Assembly: GCF_003574835.2 (NCBI RefSeq)
Contig: NZ_CP063196.1
Coordinates: 1,860,001-1,924,000, forward strand
DNA length: 64,000 nt
Direction of reading: 5' to 3'
Origin: Thermobifida halotolerans
GTDB taxonomy: Bacteria > Actinomycetota > Actinomycetes > Streptosporangiales > Streptosporangiaceae
Shown here: positions 25,685 through 34,660 of the stretch, in pieces
How positions within the stretch are numbered: the first letter of the stretch is position 1
How the letters are laid out: every line of letters starts with the position of its first letter
The notes under the pieces: generated by a model
The model's input: the letters and a program-made list of their open reading frames with translations, nothing else
What the model was told of the DNA's origin: nothing
The model's database searches: none
Translations under genes and position numbers: made by a program

Positions 25685-25728
25685 GAGGAGGGAGCGGCCC
25701 CGGAGTGCTCCGGGGCCGCTCCCTCCTC
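25685..25728. terminator. Second strong hairpin between convergent genes
   Basis: Perfect 21-bp stem (25685-25705 with 25708-25728), 19 bp beyond the stop of the convergent TIGR03084-like gene. It terminates the minus-strand transcript. Confidence 0.85.
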
Positions 25729-25746
25729 CGTGCGCGGTCCGGTCGG

Positions 25747-26547
25747 CTACCGCTCCGCCTGCGCGAACTGGCCCGGCCTGCGTCCCTCTCCGGCCGGTCC
25801 CCGGTAGGCCTGGGCGATGTCCAGCCAGTGGTCGGCCTTCTCCCCGACGGCGGTGACCGCGAGGTCGTCGCGGTGGCGTCGGCGGGTCACCAGCAGGCAG
25901 AAGTCGACGGCGGGGCCGCTGACCCGCTGGGACGCGTCCTCGGGGCCGAACGCCCACACCTCTCCCGAGGGAGCGGTGATCTCGAAGCGGAACTCCTCCT
26001 CGGGAGGGGTCAGCCCGCGCGCCTGGTAGCCGAAGTCGCGGGTCAGCACCGCGAACGCGACCAGGTGGCGGAGCCGGTCAGTGTGCTCCCGCCGGACGCC
26101 GAGCGCGTCCGCGATGTCCTGGCCGTGGCCGAACAGCTCCATGATCCCGGCGCTGGCGAGCACGGCCGGAGGAATGGGGCGGACCAGCCACGGCACCACC
26201 TGGTCGGGCGGGACGGCGGCGATCGCCTCGGCCGCGGCGGCCCGCTCCGCGCGCCAGCGCTCCAGCATCCGCGCGGGCTCGTCCATGAACTGGGCGAGGC
26301 CGACGTTGACCGCCGCGTCGAAGCCCGCCTTGGCTCCGGCGGTCATCGCCTTGAACTCCTCCGGCTTGCCCGCGGCCATCGCGGCGATGCGGAAGATGAA
26401 GGTCAGGTGGGCGATCTGGTGCGCGACCGTCCATCCGGGGGCGGGGGTGGGCCTGGTCCAGGCCTCGGCGTCCAGGTCGGCGACCAGGCGGTCGACTTCG
26501 TCGCCTTCCGCGTTCAGGTCGAAGACCACGTCCTTCAGTTCTGTCAC
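25747..26547 (-). CDS. TIGR03084/mycothiol-dependent maleylpyruvate isomerase-like (DinB-fold) protein
   Basis: 266 residues from GTG 26547, with GAGAGGA 7 nt upstream. The N-terminal four-helix bundle has GWTVAHQIAHLTFI (first metal-type His), ARMLERWRAERA and the second His region IMELFGHGQDIADALG. The C-terminal part is a smaller alpha/beta domain. Family members are thought to be mycothiol-S-transferase-like; the substrate is unknown. It may serve in thiol-dependent isomerisation or detoxification near the polyketide locus. Confidence 0.85.
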   Translation of the reverse strand: MTELKDVVFDLNAEGDEVDRLVADLDAEAWTRPTPAPGWTVAHQIAHLTFIFRIAAMAAGKPEEFKAMTAGAKAGFDAAVNVGLAQFMDEPARMLERWRAERAAAAEAIAAVPPDQVVPWLVRPIPPAVLASAGIMELFGHGQDIADALGVRREHTDRLRHLVAFAVLTRDFGYQARGLTPPEEEFRFEITAPSGEVWAFGPEDASQRVSGPAVDFCLLVTRRRHRDDLAVTAVGEKADHWLDIAQAYRGPAGEGRRPGQFAQAER

Positions 26548-26793
26548 GTGCCTGTCCTCTCGCCGGGTCAGCGGTCTTGTCGGGAATTCGGAAAACAAAG
26601 GGGGCTCGTGTCCGTCGGCGCCTTTTTACGGCCGGAGCCGTAATCGCGCGTTCTCGGGAATTCCTACTCCCGAATCCGTCGGTCGGCGGCGGCGGGGACG
26701 GGGGTCGGAAATCCGGATTTCCTGTTGGGACCAGAATGGATCGTCGGTGATTTCCTGTCTTCTCCGTCTGTGCCTTCTGCGCGGCTTCGCGGA
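26548..26793. promoter_or_regulatory. Intergenic region with a perfect 16-bp palindrome
   Basis: 245 bp, AT-richer than its neighbours. At 26707-26722 lies GGAAATCCGGATTTCC, a perfect palindrome and candidate operator for the minus-strand gene starting at 26547. Around 26651-26674 there are further GGGAATTCC/TCCCGAATCC elements. No gene is seen. Confidence 0.4.
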
Positions 26794-27837
26794 TCATTCG
26801 CCGACGACGCGCAGCGCCGCCGCCAGGCTCGCCCACGAGGTGAGTTCGACCAGTTCCCGGTCCCCGGGGCCCCGGGCCCGGAAGGCGTCGACGACGCCCT
26901 GGTCGACCTGGTAGGAGGCCAGGGCCGTGAGCAGGGCGAGGCGGCCCGCCGGACGCTCGTCGGCGGCCAGGCCCGCCACCGCCTCCTCGACCCAGGCGCG
27001 GCTGAGGCCGGGCGGTCGCCCGTCCCAGTCCGCCAGGCGTCGTGCGAGGAGGGCGCGGACCGCCGGGGGGACCGAGCGCTCGCCCGCCGCGTCGACGGCG
27101 GCGGACGCCCGGGCCACGGCCCCGGCCACGTGGGGGGCGGCACGGGCCCAGGACGGCTCCGCCGCCGGAGGGGCGGCGGGCAGCAGCGCCAGGGACCGGC
27201 CCGGCTCGGGGTCCCGGCCGCGCCCGGGACGGGTCAGCCAGCCGAGGAGGCGGCGGACGCCGGGCCGCGCCGACCCGGGCGTCCCCCGCGGTAGCGGGGA
27301 GTCGGGGAGGAACACGTTGACCATGCGGTTCAGGTAGTGGAAGGTGGCCGCCACCCCGACGAACTCGGAACGCTGCGCCTCGGTGAGCGGTGTCCCCGCC
27401 TCCCGCCGCGCCGCACCGGCGCGCGCCCATTCGGCGAGGGCGCGCAGGCGCGCGTCGGCGACCTCCTCGATCCGGCCCTCGGCGATCGCGGCGGAGTCGG
27501 GCGACCGGACCAGGCCGCCCAGCGTCGCGCCGTGGACCTCCACGCAGTAGGGGCAGGAGTTGCCCAGCGACACCGCGGCGGCGACGGCCTCCTTGGCCGC
27601 GCGGTCCGCCCGCCCCCCGGCGAGCAGCGTCTCGCGCAGCATCACCCAGGAGGCGGCGAGGACCCGGGGGGCGGGCGAGTGCAGCGCCACCGGGGGCGCG
27701 AGCATCCCGAAGTCCCGCTCCATCTGCGCGAAGACCTCGGCCACCAGGCCCGTCACCGCGCCGGGTCGGGCCACGCGCACGTGGCGGACCTGGTCCAGGG
27801 ACCGGCGTAGTGCCGTTCGGACGACCGCTCGGGCCAT
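26794..27837 (-). CDS. AhpD-like / carboxymuconolactone decarboxylase-family protein
   Basis: ATG 27837 is preferred over the GTG three bases upstream because AAGGAG sits 6 nt away; 347 residues. The first half holds the AhpD redox motif in NSCPYCVEVHG (CxxC plus His). The second half repeats a similar helical fold (RPAGRLALLTALASYQVD) without the Cys pair. Such proteins reduce disulfides or peroxides. It is the last gene of a minus-strand operon with GMC oxidoreductase and P450, so it may protect against or take part in the oxidative chemistry. Confidence 0.85.
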   Translation of the reverse strand: MARAVVRTALRRSLDQVRHVRVARPGAVTGLVAEVFAQMERDFGMLAPPVALHSPAPRVLAASWVMLRETLLAGGRADRAAKEAVAAAVSLGNSCPYCVEVHGATLGGLVRSPDSAAIAEGRIEEVADARLRALAEWARAGAARREAGTPLTEAQRSEFVGVAATFHYLNRMVNVFLPDSPLPRGTPGSARPGVRRLLGWLTRPGRGRDPEPGRSLALLPAAPPAAEPSWARAAPHVAGAVARASAAVDAAGERSVPPAVRALLARRLADWDGRPPGLSRAWVEEAVAGLAADERPAGRLALLTALASYQVDQGVVDAFRARGPGDRELVELTSWASLAAALRVVGE

Positions 27838-27868
27838 CACGTGCTCCTTCCGGTCTCTCGCCGCTCCG

Positions 27869-29524
27869 CTACCGGTTCATCAGTTCGGCCGCCTGCGCGC
27901 CGGTCGCGCGTCGGCCGCTCGTCGCGCCGTCGGGCGCGGGCGCCCCGTAGACGACGTCGACGCCGCGCTCCCGGGCCGCCCGGACGATGCCGGGGACCGC
28001 GCGTTCGGCGAGCGCGGCGATGGTCATCGCCGGGTTCACCGTGAGCGCGCCCGGCACCGCCGAGCCGTCGGTGACGAACACGCCGGGGTGGCCGCGCAGC
28101 TCGTGCCGGTCGTCCAGCGCGGAGGTGGCCGGGTCGTCGCCGATGCGGCAGGAGGCCAGCGGGTGCACCGTGTAGGCGCCGACCAGGTCGTTGGTCCAGG
28201 GGGCCACCTCGGCCAGTCCGTCGCGCTCCAGGATGCTCTTGACGTCGGCGTCGGACTCGGCCCAGGCGCGCTGGGTGTTGGCGGTCGGGTGGTAGCTGAT
28301 CGTCCCGTGGCCGAGCATCTGCTGGGAGACGCGGTTGGCGTTGCCCCTGGGCGGCGGCGGGCCGAAGACCCCCTCGTTGTCGTCCTCGATCATCGTGAAG
28401 ATGATCAGCCAGGAGCGCCACCGCCGCAGCATCTCCTTCTTGGCCGCGCCGAACCAGCTCGGCCGGGGCGCTCCGGGGACCTGCGCGAGGATCGTGCCCA
28501 GCCCGGGAGGGAAGTAGAGCTGCTCCAGGGAGTAGCGGGAGTACTCGGGCAGCGAGCCGTCGAGGCGGTCCCAGGAGGCCACGCACGGTCCCCGGCCGAT
28601 CTGGTAGCCCTCGTAGGCGCGGCCGTCGCCGCGGGCCAGGCCGAGCACGTCGCGGACCCGGTCCTCGTTGACGACGGCGGTGTTGAGCCGTTCACCGTTG
28701 CCGGAGAAGTAGCGGCCCACCGCGTGCGGCATGGCTCCCAGGTCGGGCTGGGAACGCTGCAGGATCACCGGCGTGGCCCCGGCTCCGGCCGCCAGCACGA
28801 CGATCTTGGCGTCGATGGCGCCCTCGCCGGTGTGGACGCGGTAGTCCTCGGCGTCGACGACGGTGTAGTGGACCCGGTAGCCGCCGTCGTCGGTGCGTTC
28901 CAGCCGCTGCACCTCGTGCAGCGGGCGGATCCGGGCTCCGTGCGCGACGGCGGCGGGCAGGTAGTTGAGCAGCAGGGAGCGCTTGGCGTCGAACCGGCAC
29001 CCGGACATCATCCAGTTGCAGTTCACGCACTTGTCGAGGTCGACGGCGCTGGGCACCGGGTTGGCGGTGCGGCCCGCGTGGTGGCAGGCCGCCGCCCACA
29101 GTCCGCCCGCGTAGGGTACCGTCCCCCACTCCTGGGTGGTGACCGGCAGGGCCTCGGCGACCCGGTCGTACCAGGGGTCGAGGGTGTCGCGGTCGATGGC
29201 GGCGGGCCACATGCGCCGGTTGACGCTGCCGCGGCGCTCGAACACGAAGCGGGGCGCGCGCGGCATCGCGGCGAAGTTGACCACGCTGCCGCCGCCCACG
29301 CAGTTGCCGCCGAGGACGCTCATGCCGTCTCCGACGACGAAGTCGAAGGCGCGGGTGTAGGAGGAGCCGAGGAGGAAGTCGTGGTCCATCTCCTCGCTCG
29401 ACAGCCACGGGCCGCGCTCCAGGACCACGACCCGGGCCCCGCCCGCGGCGAGGTGGTAGGCGGGGATCGCGCCGCCGAAACCGCTGCCGATCACGAGGAC
29501 GTCGGTCTTCTCGACGCTGGTCAT
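27869..29524 (-). CDS. GMC-family FAD oxidoreductase
   Basis: 551 residues from ATG 29524, overlapping the upstream gene (ATGA). The FAD dinucleotide motif GSGFGGAIPAYHLA is at the N-terminus. Cholesterol-oxidase/GMC landmarks are VLGGNCVGGGSVVN, the Cys-rich DKCVNCNWMMSGCR, VVLAAGAGATPVIL and the C-terminal catalytic block HPLASCRIGD with DGSAVPGALTVNPAMTIAAL. It would oxidise an alcohol on the polyketide-derived intermediate. The small protein encoded just upstream is its probable partner. Confidence 0.92.
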   Translation of the reverse strand: MTSVEKTDVLVIGSGFGGAIPAYHLAAGGARVVVLERGPWLSSEEMDHDFLLGSSYTRAFDFVVGDGMSVLGGNCVGGGSVVNFAAMPRAPRFVFERRGSVNRRMWPAAIDRDTLDPWYDRVAEALPVTTQEWGTVPYAGGLWAAACHHAGRTANPVPSAVDLDKCVNCNWMMSGCRFDAKRSLLLNYLPAAVAHGARIRPLHEVQRLERTDDGGYRVHYTVVDAEDYRVHTGEGAIDAKIVVLAAGAGATPVILQRSQPDLGAMPHAVGRYFSGNGERLNTAVVNEDRVRDVLGLARGDGRAYEGYQIGRGPCVASWDRLDGSLPEYSRYSLEQLYFPPGLGTILAQVPGAPRPSWFGAAKKEMLRRWRSWLIIFTMIEDDNEGVFGPPPPRGNANRVSQQMLGHGTISYHPTANTQRAWAESDADVKSILERDGLAEVAPWTNDLVGAYTVHPLASCRIGDDPATSALDDRHELRGHPGVFVTDGSAVPGALTVNPAMTIAALAERAVPGIVRAARERGVDVVYGAPAPDGATSGRRATGAQAAELMNR

Positions 29525-30087
29525 GCGAGGCTCCCTGTGGAGTGGTCGGTGTCGGGGTGGACGTCGGACAGCCTGCGTCCGTAGGAGTGTTCGGCGAACC
29601 GCCACAGTCCGTCGGCGTCGGGCGTGCTGACGCCCATCGCGGTGAGTCCGGGGTGCCCGGAGGCGAGGGCCTGGCGGGTGTTCAGGTGCGCGGCGCTGTC
29701 GAAGGCCATGTAGCTGAACAGGGCGAGCAGGACCCAGAACGGCTTCTCCGGGTGGCCGGGGGCGGTCAGTGCCTGGACGAGGGCGGTGCGGTGCTCGAAG
29801 GGCAGGGCGACGAAGGGCGGCACGGTCTCGTCGAGTTGCAGTCCGTGCTCGGCCGCATAACCCAGGGCGTGCTTGGTGAGCAGGTCGGCGTAGTCGTCGA
29901 GGCCGTCGGCGATCCCCGTCGCGGGGGTCCGCAGCAGCTCGATCGCTCCCGCGGCCACGGCGCCGCCGCCCGGGGCGGCGCCGGCGATCGCGCGGTCGTC
30001 GGGGGAGCGCTTCTCCCCGGGCAGGACGGTGTCGGCGAACGCCTCCAGCGTCATCGTCCGGGGGTCGCTCGGCCGGGTGTCGGGCAT
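29521..30087 (-). CDS. Small partner of GMC oxidoreductase (DUF5987-like)
   Basis: 188 residues from ATG 30087. Start region MTLEAFADTVLPGEKRSPDD resembles gluconate 2-dehydrogenase subunit 3 proteins, which accompany GMC flavoproteins. Middle: PFVALPFEHRTALVQALTAPGHP, then FWVLLALFSYMAFDSAAHL; end: WRFAEHSYGRRLSDVHPDTD. I believe this is the family called DUF5987, but that is from memory. It overlaps the GMC start by 4 nt, which supports a complex. Confidence 0.7.
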   Translation of the reverse strand: MPDTRPSDPRTMTLEAFADTVLPGEKRSPDDRAIAGAAPGGGAVAAGAIELLRTPATGIADGLDDYADLLTKHALGYAAEHGLQLDETVPPFVALPFEHRTALVQALTAPGHPEKPFWVLLALFSYMAFDSAAHLNTRQALASGHPGLTAMGVSTPDADGLWRFAEHSYGRRLSDVHPDTDHSTGSLA

Positions 30088-30143
30088 GAGGGCTCCTTCT
30101 GGTCGTCTGGGGCGGAGTCGTCCGAAGGGCGCGGCGCCGTTCC

Positions 30144-31493
30144 TCAAGGCGCGGAGTGGACGGTCATGGGCAGTCCGCCGCGCACCCGCAGGGAGAGCAT
30201 CGGTTCGGGCTCCGCCCTGCGTCCGGGGACCGAGGCCAGTCGCAGCTCCCGGGCCACCAGGGCGACCACGAAGACGGCCTCCATCATTCCCAGGGCGCTG
30301 CCCACGCAGAACCGGGGGCCTGCGCCGAAGGGGATGTAGGCGTAGCGCGGCCGGTCGGTCGGCCGGTCGGGGTCGAAGCGGTCGGGGTCGAAGCGGTCGG
30401 GGTCGTCCCAGAACCCGGGGTGCCGGTGCAGGGTGTAGGGGCAGACCAGGACGTCGGCCCCGGCCGGTACCGGGTAGCCGCCGACCTCGTCGTCGTCGCG
30501 GGCCACGCGCGGCAGGATCCACACCGGCGGATACAGCCGCATCGCCTCCTGGACGACCATCGTGGTGTAGCGGAGTCGGCGCAGGTCGTCGTGGCCGGGC
30601 AGCCGGTCCCCCAGGACCTCCACGGCCTCGGCGCGCAGGCGTTCCCAGGTCTCGGGAGCGCGGTCGAGCAGGTGGAAGGTCCAGCTCAGGGTGCTGGCGG
30701 TGGTCTCGTGTCCGGCGAGCATGAGGGTGACCAGCTCGTCGCGCAGGCGCTGGCGGCCCTCGGCCCCCAGCCTGGTCAGCGGCAGCAACCGCGAGACCAC
30801 GTCGTCGCCGTCGCCGTCGGGTCGGGCCAGGCGGTCGGCCACCATCCGGTCGACGGTCTCCTGGAGCCGCCTGCGCGCCCTGCGGAACCGCAACTGCTGG
30901 GGCAGGGGGACCCACATCGGGACCAGGCCCATCGTCACCACCTCGAACATCGCCTGGTCCTGCACGGCCTCGAAGGAGGGGCCGGCCGACTCCAGGGCGG
31001 TCAGGTCGGTGTCGAGCAGGGTGCGTCCGAGCACTCCCAGGGTCAGCCGGGTCATCTCCTCCAGCACGTCGACGGGCCGTCGGTCGCCGATCCGGCCGCG
31101 CAGCCGGGCCACGAGCGCGGCGGCCTCCTCGGCGACCGCCCCGGCCCGCGCGGCGATGCGCCTGCTCTGGAAGACGGGCTGGATCATCCTGCGCTGTTCG
31201 CGCCAGAGTTCACCGTCGCTGGTGAGCAGCCCGTCGCCGAGCGCCCGCCGCGCCTGGACCTGGCCTATCCCCTTGCGGTAGTTGCCGCTGTTGTCGGCGA
31301 GGACGTGCTTGGCGTGGTCCGGGTGGTTGAAGACGTACAGCTTCTTGGGCCCGATGGTCAGCAGGGCGGCGTCGCCGTACTCGGCGGCGGTGGCCATGAG
31401 GGCGAGCCGGTCGCCGACGAGCCTGCGGAACAGTGCCGGGGTGGCGCTCCTCGGCGGTCCCGGCGGGACGCGGCGGGCGGAGGTGGCCGTCAT
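30144..31493 (-). CDS. Cytochrome P450
   Basis: 449 residues from ATG 31493. The I-helix oxygen-binding motif is MLAGHETTA, ExxR is QEAMR, and the heme loop is FGAGPRFCVG (Cys about residue 396). The length and PERF-like region resemble CYP102/CYP4-like bacterial P450s acting on hydrophobic chains. Before the heme loop there is a tandem DPDRF repeat (about 30360-30395) that may have arisen by slippage. It lies in the operon of DUF1702 and GMC genes, so it is probably a tailoring hydroxylase or epoxidase for the polyketide. Confidence 0.95.
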   Translation of the reverse strand: MTATSARRVPPGPPRSATPALFRRLVGDRLALMATAAEYGDAALLTIGPKKLYVFNHPDHAKHVLADNSGNYRKGIGQVQARRALGDGLLTSDGELWREQRRMIQPVFQSRRIAARAGAVAEEAAALVARLRGRIGDRRPVDVLEEMTRLTLGVLGRTLLDTDLTALESAGPSFEAVQDQAMFEVVTMGLVPMWVPLPQQLRFRRARRRLQETVDRMVADRLARPDGDGDDVVSRLLPLTRLGAEGRQRLRDELVTLMLAGHETTASTLSWTFHLLDRAPETWERLRAEAVEVLGDRLPGHDDLRRLRYTTMVVQEAMRLYPPVWILPRVARDDDEVGGYPVPAGADVLVCPYTLHRHPGFWDDPDRFDPDRFDPDRPTDRPRYAYIPFGAGPRFCVGSALGMMEAVFVVALVARELRLASVPGRRAEPEPMLSLRVRGGLPMTVHSAP

Positions 31494-31497
31494 GGTG

Positions 31498-32478
31498 CTA
31501 GCACCTCCCCCGTGCGGCGAACTCGTCGGCGATGCGGCCGCGCCACACCTCGTAGGCGGGCGTGCTGTCGCGCTCGTCGGCCACCGGTCCGGTGGGGCGG
31601 AGGTCCTCGGTGATCCGGGCCGCCTCCTCGGGGTCGGTGCCGCAGAAGACCCGCGTCGCCACTTCCGTGTGCGGGATGAGGAGTCCGGCCCGCACGCGGG
31701 CCTGCGCGGCGAACGCGCTGCCCTGCGCGACCCTGGGCCGGTGCGCTCCCGCGCGGTCCCAGAAGGCGAGCAGCTCCTCCTCGTCGCAGCCGCCCGCGTA
31801 GGTCGCGGCCAGACCCGCTCCCGCGTACAGGTCGGCGTGCCGTCCCTGGGGGAACTTCTCGATCAGGGCGGCGGCCTGCTCGGGATCGGTGCCTCCCACG
31901 AACCACAGCGCGCGGCCGATCCCCTGGTCGATCGCGTGGCCGACGTACCACTGGTGGGCGGCGACGGGCCACCGGAGTCGGCCGTCCCGGCGTTGCTCGT
32001 GGACGTACCTGTCGGTGTGGAAGTAGGCCTGGTGGAATCCGTAGCCGTCGAGGAGGAGCCACCGCAGCAGCGGGTCGTGGGCGCCGATCCGGGGTCGGCG
32101 GGGCCTCGGGAGCCGCGCCATGGCCCAGCCGACCCCGATGTAGGCCATGTAGACGTGGTCGGCCCCCCGGCCCGCCAGGAGATCCGCGGTCCGGTGTCCG
32201 CCGGGGGTGAGGGCGTCGAGGACGGCGCATCCCATGGCGGCTCCCTCGTAGGCGAAGCCGCGGAACCGCCTGGGCACCTCCTCCAGACGGCTCTCCGCCT
32301 CGGCGGTGGAGCGCGCCTCTACCGCGTAACCGTATCCGGTCAGGAATGACTCGCCGACGGTCTCCAGCAGCTCTCGGGCGGCCTCGCTCTTCTTGTGGAA
32401 ACCGCGCCTTTCGAGTTTCGTCTCCAACAGGCTCGGAGTCAGAATTCGACGCCTCAGGGTCCGCAGAAAATCGACCAA
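31498..32478 (-). CDS. DUF1702 protein, first paralogue (enediyne-cassette E5/UnbL-like)
   Basis: 326 residues from TTG 32478, the only start fitting the frame; it ends 4 bp before the P450 start. Family blocks: RRRILTPSLLETKLERRGF, FAYEGAAMGCAVLDAL, HVYMAYIGVGWAMARLPRP, LLLDGYGFHQAYFHTDRYV, AIDQGIGRALWFV and GLAATYAGGCDE. From memory DUF1702 is the family of the enediyne cassette protein E5, whose reaction is unknown. About 40% similar by eye to the adjacent paralogue, so a duplication. Confidence 0.8.
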   Translation of the reverse strand: MVDFLRTLRRRILTPSLLETKLERRGFHKKSEAARELLETVGESFLTGYGYAVEARSTAEAESRLEEVPRRFRGFAYEGAAMGCAVLDALTPGGHRTADLLAGRGADHVYMAYIGVGWAMARLPRPRRPRIGAHDPLLRWLLLDGYGFHQAYFHTDRYVHEQRRDGRLRWPVAAHQWYVGHAIDQGIGRALWFVGGTDPEQAAALIEKFPQGRHADLYAGAGLAATYAGGCDEEELLAFWDRAGAHRPRVAQGSAFAAQARVRAGLLIPHTEVATRVFCGTDPEEAARITEDLRPTGPVADERDSTPAYEVWRGRIADEFAARGRC

Positions 32479-32614
32479 AGCACTCGCCCCCGTCGGGGTG
32501 GTCAGGTTCTGAAGTAATTTCGACCAATTCTGTCCGCGCCGCGGATTTTGCGTCTACTCCGAATTTGCTGGGCCGCCGGCGCGCCCCGGTGCGCTCCGGT
32601 GCGCTCCGCTCCGG

Positions 32615-33586
32615 TCAGCCCAGGCTTTCGCGTATGTTCCGGCGCCACAGCTCGTAGGCGGGCTCGGGACCGGGCGCGTCCGCGGGGACGGCCGTCGTGT
32701 CGGCGAGCGCGGCGGCCTGCTCGGCAGACAGTCCGGTGAGGAGCCGGGTCGCGGTCCCGGTGTGCGGGGGCACGAATCCGGCGTGGGTGCGGGCCTTGGC
32801 GGCGAAGACCGCGCCCTGTGCGGCCTGGATCCGGTGGGTGCCCGCCCGTTCCCGCAGTTCGGCCAGACCGTCCTCGTCGCAGCCGCCCGCGAACGCCGCC
32901 GCCAGTCCGACGCCGCTCCACAGATCGGGTCTGCGGCGTTCGGGGAAGCGTCCGACCGCGGCCGCGACGTCGCGGGGGCGGGCGCCGTGGATGAACCACA
33001 GCGCCCGTCCGATCCCCTGGTCCACCGCTCTCGGGAAGTAGTCGGGCCTGCCCTGCCAGGGGTAGGGCCTGGGTTCGCGCTGCTGCGCGACCCAGCGCCG
33101 GGTGCCGAAGTAGGCGAGGTCGAATCCGTAGCCGTCGACCGCCAGCCAGCTCATCACCGGATGGTAGGGGCTTCCGCTCAGGTCGGGAGTCGCTCTGCGC
33201 CACAGCGGTCGCGGCAGTCTGGCCATCGCGAAGCCGATCCCGATGTAGGCGAGGAAGAAGTGGGGCCGTCCCGGCCCGAGCATCAGGTCGCGGGTCATCC
33301 CGCCGCGTCCGGCCCCCATAGCGTCGCGGACGGTGAAGGCCATCGTGACGCCCTCGCAGGCGAAGCCGCGCAGCTCGGGCTCCACCAGGGCCAGTCTGCG
33401 TTCGACCTCCCACAGGTCGGGCGTGTCGATCCCCCATTCGAATCCGCAGACCACCGCCTGCGGGATCGCTTCGAGGTGTTCGGTCGTCTCGGGGGAGGCG
33501 GCGGGGAAGCCGCGTCTGCGGAAGGTCACCTCGGCCAGTGGCGGCGTCAGCAGGAGCCTGCGCAGCGAGCCGATGACGGTCGGCAT
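32615..33586 (-). CDS. DUF1702 protein, second paralogue
   Basis: 323 residues from ATG 33586, with ACGGAGA upstream. Same block order as its neighbour: IGSLRRLLLTPPLAEVTFRR, FACEGVTMAFTVRDAM, HFFLAYIGIGFAMARLPRP, LAVDGYGFDLAYFGTRRWV, AVDQGIGRALWFI and GLAAAFAGGCDE. The conserved DQGIGRALWF, DGYGF and AGGCDE motifs are shared and probably functional. The first gene of the minus-strand accessory operon; 136 bp separate it from the first paralogue. The role is unknown. Confidence 0.8.
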   Translation of the reverse strand: MPTVIGSLRRLLLTPPLAEVTFRRRGFPAASPETTEHLEAIPQAVVCGFEWGIDTPDLWEVERRLALVEPELRGFACEGVTMAFTVRDAMGAGRGGMTRDLMLGPGRPHFFLAYIGIGFAMARLPRPLWRRATPDLSGSPYHPVMSWLAVDGYGFDLAYFGTRRWVAQQREPRPYPWQGRPDYFPRAVDQGIGRALWFIHGARPRDVAAAVGRFPERRRPDLWSGVGLAAAFAGGCDEDGLAELRERAGTHRIQAAQGAVFAAKARTHAGFVPPHTGTATRLLTGLSAEQAAALADTTAVPADAPGPEPAYELWRRNIRESLG

Positions 33587-33709
33587 GGTTCTCCGTAGGG
33601 TGTCGGGGCCCGGTGGGCCCGGGGTGGCTGATGGTCGCCCGCCCCACGCGCTCGGGAGAAGCGCCGCCCTCCCCGTTCCCGTCGGCGGGTCGCTGTCGCC
33701 GTCGGGACT

Positions 33710-33748
33710 CTCCGTGGGCCGCACACCAGAGGCGCGGGGCCCACGGAG
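33710..33748. terminator. Hairpin downstream of AraC-type regulator
   Basis: Perfect 11-bp stem (33710-33720 with 33738-33748) in the 207-bp gap after the AraC stop and before the DUF1702 operon. Confidence 0.65.
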
Positions 33749-33793
33749 GCGCACGCCGGACGTGGCGGGTCGGTCGGGCCGCCGTCGCCGGGG

Positions 33794-34660
33794 TCAGGCG
33801 GCAGCCTGCTGGCGCTCGTAGTAGCGCTCGACTCCGTCGTTCGCCTGCCGCGGAAAGGCACTGGAGGCCAGGGTGACGGCGATCGGGGGATCGACGGGCT
33901 GCAGCCTCCGCATCTGCACGCCGAGGCGGGTGACATGGCCGGCGGTGACCGCGACCGGGTGCCGGACGTCTCCGATGAGCACCTCCCCGGAGCCGGGTGC
34001 TCCCCCGACCGGCTCCGCCACCGCGATGGCCACCCAGTGGCCGACCGGGACGTCCTCGATGAGCAGTCGCGCCGTTCCCGTCCCGGTCCAGGCCTGGCAG
34101 GCGACGGGCGCGCACTGCGGGATCGGATCGGCGAACACCCCCACCAGGACGTTGGCGTTTCCCGCCCACGGTGGCAGTTCGACGGTGTACTCGATCGAGC
34201 CGCCTCCGGGGTGGTTCCGGGCGTTGCGCTTCTTCGCCTCGCGTGCGAGGTCGACCGGCGGCAGGCGCTGGAAGTCGGGGGAGACGGCGAGGACCAGCTC
34301 CCTGACATCGGGGCGCCGGTACTGCGTGGGAGACATCCCCACCTCCTGGGTGAACCTGCTGGTGAAGGTGCCCACGCTGTTGTATCCGACACTGCACACG
34401 ATGTCGGAGACGGTCAGGGAGGTGGTGAGCAGCAGTCGCTTCGCCTCGAAGAGCCGGATCGCGGAAAGGTATCTTCCGGGGGTTACCCCGATGGTCTTGG
34501 AGAACACTCTTGAGAAGTGGTACGGACTGACGAAGACCTCTGACGCGAGACTGTTGAGGGTAAGAGGATCGAAGTATCTCTTGTGAATGGACAGAACGGC
34601 TTGCTGAATTGCCTCTCGCACTTTCTCCCCTACCCGAACGGAATATGACCGGAAAACCAA
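33794..34660 (-). CDS. AraC-family regulator with N-terminal HTH
   Basis: 288 residues from TTG 34660; a GTG at 34622 with GGGGAG nearby is an alternative giving 276 residues. Two helix-turn-helix units fill the first 105 residues: LTLNSLASEVFVSPYHFSRV, with GVTPGRYL, then LTVSDIVCSVGYNSVGTFTS with SPTQYRR. The C-terminal domain (about 130-288) is beta-rich with ADPIPQCAPVAC and GHWVAIAVAEP and may sense a ligand. The order (DNA-binding first) is the reverse of classic AraC. It lies between the two arms of the polyketide locus, divergent from tetR, and is a likely pathway regulator. Confidence 0.88.
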   Translation of the reverse strand: MVFRSYSVRVGEKVREAIQQAVLSIHKRYFDPLTLNSLASEVFVSPYHFSRVFSKTIGVTPGRYLSAIRLFEAKRLLLTTSLTVSDIVCSVGYNSVGTFTSRFTQEVGMSPTQYRRPDVRELVLAVSPDFQRLPPVDLAREAKKRNARNHPGGGSIEYTVELPPWAGNANVLVGVFADPIPQCAPVACQAWTGTGTARLLIEDVPVGHWVAIAVAEPVGGAPGSGEVLIGDVRHPVAVTAGHVTRLGVQMRRLQPVDPPIAVTLASSAFPRQANDGVERYYERQQAAA

